A stretch of 64,000 bases of DNA, from contig NC_073691.1 in NCBI RefSeq assembly GCF_029784155.1, positions 49,458,490 to 49,522,489 of the forward strand, read 5' to 3'. Position 1 is the first letter of the stretch. Each line of letters begins with the position of its first letter. A program made the translations under genes and the position numbers. This stretch comes from Uranotaenia lowii (taxonomy: Eukaryota > Arthropoda > Insecta > Diptera > Culicidae). Positions 60,644-64,000 of the stretch are shown here, in pieces. Below the pieces are notes generated by a model. The model was given only the letters and a program-made list of their open reading frames with translations. It had not been told where the DNA came from and did not search any database.

Positions 60644-62925
60644 GATGACAGGCGGCGACTGGTTGGTGGGCAAAATTCTATCGGTGGCGTAGAGGGGACT
60701 GAAGAAAAAGGGTTGAAGCTAAGCTTCCGAAAGTCGTAATCGTATTTCCAGGGCAGGAAGCAGGAAATCCCTGAAACAGAAGTGATTTTTCCTCGGTTTG
60801 GTTTGATGATTTACTTGGAAAATATTCCTCGTCTTTAAATGTCGTACTGTGTGTTTGTAAGTATTTTCTGTTGAAAAAATTTCAACTATGAGGTCATTCA
60901 TGGAAGGTCCCCTAATTTTCGACAAATATCTGAACAATTCCTTCTGTCGATAAGTTAAACCCAACCACGACTTTGGTGATGAGATATTGTTCCGATAAAA
61001 AGGGTTTCTGTTTAGCATAGGCATTGCGTTGCATTGCACTGGTAGAGGTAGGAGACATCTGTAAGTTTTTCTTCCTTGACGATGACGATGGTTTGAAGAC
61101 TGCGTCATAATTCATAGCCAGGATGTCATTTTTATGGATCATAAAAACCAGCAAAAACAATTATTCTACCATCTTTGGTTTGGCGTTCAATTCGACTTGA
61201 AGGAATAACTGATCCTAAAAAGTGGAATATGAAAGACTTAAAAAAACATTTACTCGATATGAAAAAGATGAATTGCGGATGGAATGTAACGAATTTTTAA
61301 AACAGATTTAAATTTTTTTTTCAAAATTTCTTGTTAAATGGTTTGTGACAGTATTTATCAAAGTAATTTTTATCAATTTGAAAATCTATTCCAATCCAAA
61401 CTGATTGACAACAACCAACACCTCTTTGTGAATGGGGGTAAATCACGTCATAAACCTTTGATGGTTGTCGGTTGTCGACTCCCCGATTGATGGGCTTGAT
61501 TGATTACAGCATCGATTGCATTGCAAGGATTTTTTTTTTCCTTTCACTTTATTCATAACCGACAGATCGACACACCGGGCCAAACTGCTGACATAATCGC
61601 AAAACTAGAAGTGATTGATAACCATGCAAATCAACGTGTAACAACACACCGTCGTCTGCCATGCCATGAATAAAGATTACACTTAGAGAAGGAGAAGAAA
61701 GAAACAACAACACCCATTCTTGTTTTGTGTCGTTTACTTCACAAACGCTGATAAGAATCGTCGAAGTCCTTTGACGTTTGGAGGCGGATCAACAGGGAGA
61801 TGCTGTCAAGAAACTCACGTGTTGTTCTCCAGGGCACAATCTGCATATATATGCAAATTTTTCCCAACGTCTTGTGAACGATTTGAAGTAATGGGAAAAA
61901 TGGGAGCTGATTCGTCAGTTTGAGTTAACGGAAACTGGACAACCATCGATCATACTCCAATTTCAAACCGGGCTTCAATGCTTTTTGCATTGAGAAGAGA
62001 TCGTACAAAAAATAACTTCTTGATATTTTATTTCCGGAAAGATTAACGACCCCTCTTACTACTTACTACTTACCACAAACCCCTGAAAAAAGGTTAATTG
62101 TCAAAGCTTTTCATTCGAACATACCCAAGAAAAAAGAAACGGCACAGTATCACATCTCAAAATAACAAGACGCCTGTCATAATCTAAATCTGAAGGAAAA
62201 CGCCTTTTGACTTTTGTACCTTCCTTTTTTTTTTTCAACCATCCACACTTTCCCATGCGCAATTTCTACCCGTCAATCCTATCAATGATCCCCTATCGGA
62301 ACAAATATTCCTGATACCCGTTAAACCAAGATTTCAAAGGATTGTTTCCCTCAGACCATCGGGAGTAAAACTCATTGAGCGTGACGTTTTGTAGTTAGGT
62401 TTTTAATTTGAATTCGTCTGCCGAGGGAAAATTCTTGAAACATCAATTTCTCTGATTGACAGATCGTAAAAATCGATAACGAGTGCTCAATTCAGCTTCT
62501 TGTGAACTTTTTTATGATGCGTCATTATGCATGGGATTATGTTGACTTAGAATAGTACGATGTAACTGGTTGGATGGGAAAATTTATTCTAATGCATTAG
62601 TAAGCATAAAAAATTCTGAAAAAAAAGATTAAACATCTATAATTATCTTATAATTTCAGTTTCGAAACACCTAAGCTTTGATCAAAAATTTTTATTAGTT
62701 TTTTACTGATATTTTTTCGTTGTTTTCTTAATGATCGTTATTGATTTTTGTTCAAACGTTTCGGCTATTCGTTGTAGCCTTCTTTAGTGAAAAAACAACA
62801 AATAAATCAAACCTTTCAATAGCAGTATGAGCAAAGCGGCATAGAAACATAAAGTTTCACTTATTTAGATCCTATTTGAATCAGTTTTTTATAATCTCTC
62901 TTCTCATCTCTCTCGTACCACTTTT
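60644..62925. other. Non-coding stretch, nothing firm
   Basis: The 129-residue minus frame at 60719-61108 and its neighbour at 60912-61160 have no recognisable domain. Composition is mixed; 61430-62300 looks like host unique DNA. No RNA gene or element boundary was found. Confidence 0.35.
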
Positions 62926-63676
62926 CACGTCTCACGTCTCACGTTTCACGTTTCACGTCTCACGTCTCAGTCTCACGTCTCACGTCTCACGTCTCACGTC
63001 TCACGTCTCACGTCTCACGTCTCACGTCTCACGTCTCACGTCTCACGTCTCACGTCTCACAACTAACGCCTCGCGTCCCATGTCTCGCGGTTCACGTCTC
63101 ACGTTTCACGTCTCATGTCTCAAGTCTCAAGTCTCAAGTCTCAAGTCTCAAGTCTCACGTCTCACGTCTCATGTCTCATGGTTCACGTCGCACGTTCCAC
63201 GTCTCACGTCTTGCGTCACACGTCTCTCATCTTACGTCTCTCGTCTTACGTCTCTCGTCTTACGTCTCTTTTCTTACGTCTCTCGTCTAACGTCTCACGT
63301 CTCATGTCTCAAGTCTCAAGTCTCAAGTCTCAAGTCTCAAGTCTCAAGTCTCAAGTCTCAAGTCTCAAGTCTCCCGTTTCACGTCTCATGTCTCATGGTT
63401 CACGTCTCACGTTCCACGTATCACGTTTCACGTTCAACGTTCCACGTCTCACATCTCACGTCTCACGTCTCACGTCTCACGTCTCACGTCTCACGTCTCA
63501 CGTCTCACGTCTCACGTCTCACGTCTCACGTCTCACGTCTCACGTCTCACGTCTCACGTCTCACGTCTCACGTCTCACGTCTCACGTCTCACGTCTCACG
63601 TCTCACGTCTCACGTCTCACGTCTCACGTCTCACGTCTCACGTCTCACGTCTCACGTCTCACGTCTCACGCTTCAC
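62926..63676. repeat. Heptamer satellite TCTCACG with higher-order structure
   Basis: About 750 bases of 7-bp units, mostly TCTCACG, with blocks of TCTCAAG (about 63115-63155 and 63305-63370), TCTCATG, TTTCACG and TCGTCTTACG. A longer unit (CATGTCTCAAG block, then GTCTCATGGTTCACGTC, then GCACGTTCCACG) occurs twice about 190 bases apart, showing higher-order duplication. The last 240 bases are almost pure TCTCACG and thus youngest. Long open frames (SHVSRLT) are artefacts. Confidence 0.95.
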
Positions 63677-64000
63677 GGCGCTGGGAGGTTAACGCCGGCT
63701 GTTGCAAATCGAATCATCCCTGCTCGCGTTCTTTTCTTATGCCAATTATGCCAAAATTGTACATTTTTTTATCAGTTTCGAATGCGATGAATCTATAGAA
63801 TCTCATATCTATCTTAAAAAACATTATTGTGGCGTTTAACTTGCATTTGATTTTATGGCTTGAAACATATTATGATACTGTGAATGCTTAATGTTGTTAT
63901 GATTCGCCAGACCAGAAGTTGCCAAAAAATTTGTAAGGAATGAAAAATCAGCTGTTAGTTTTAAAAGCTGGGAAATGGCTGATAACCGTTAAAAAAAGCC
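63677..64000. other. AT-rich right edge
   Basis: No feature identified. Confidence 0.4.

Noticed and set aside
60719..61108. 129-residue minus frame as a gene
   Set aside because: No recognisable domain, an overlapping frame of similar quality, and no promoter or splice support.
62926..63676. CRISPR array
   Set aside because: Seven-base tandem units without spacers, in insect-like DNA.
62876..63798. 304- and 227-residue frames rich in SHVSRLT
   Set aside because: Products of the TCTCACG heptamer array, read in different frames of the same repeat.

Overview
The window looks like nuclear DNA from a dipteran insect, most likely a mosquito (Culicidae). It is AT-rich, gene-poor and crowded with degraded transposable elements. 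The types seen fit a mosquito: DD37E mariner elements, several non-LTR retrotransposon lineages, long foldback elements, TTAA-flanked MITEs and very long short-unit satellites. There is one convincing intact host gene, a cathepsin B-like cysteine protease on the minus strand at 37189-38253, with a probable 5'UTR intron and a TATA box. I see no bacterial, viral or CRISPR features.

Layout. 1-20170: AT-rich non-coding DNA with two copies of a TTAA-flanked MITE (1098-1834 and 13819-14527), an element with 32-bp terminal inverted repeats (8709-9647), a tRNA-like cloverleaf (12102-12173), a diverged foldback candidate (15477-16830) and a 1-kb satellite of a 9-bp unit (17292-18303). 20171-29660: a nested stack. 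An RNase H-bearing LINE (minus strand) was split by a second, L2/CR1-like LINE (26649-29523, 7-bp target duplication) and by foldback element B (21627-24610), which was itself split by foldback element A (21644-23024). 29795-35375: Helitron-like end and unannotated DNA with heptamer palindromes near 33 kb. 35380-36340: a GC-rich island built from degenerate repeats, followed by the 3' third of a dead mariner (36425-36916) and then the cathepsin gene.

38.5-64 kb: a TTAA-flanked foldback element (39860-41495) carrying a younger pogo-like insertion; a nearly complete DD37E mariner (43118-44413); a broad unannotated interval; a third LINE (52480-54735); an RTE-like 3' fragment (55970-56440); a 16-bp minisatellite that reverses orientation (56874-57722); a second DD37E mariner (58015-59239); a near-perfect 342-bp hairpin (60302-60643); and a heptamer satellite (62926-63676).

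Nothing here amounts to a new multi-gene system. The strongest unexplained items are the 167-bp-arm palindrome, the related foldback elements with internal and terminal palindromes, the orientation-switching minisatellite, and the recurrence of one heptamer family at two distant loci. All reading was by eye. Family names of transposons rest on motif recognition and not on database searches.
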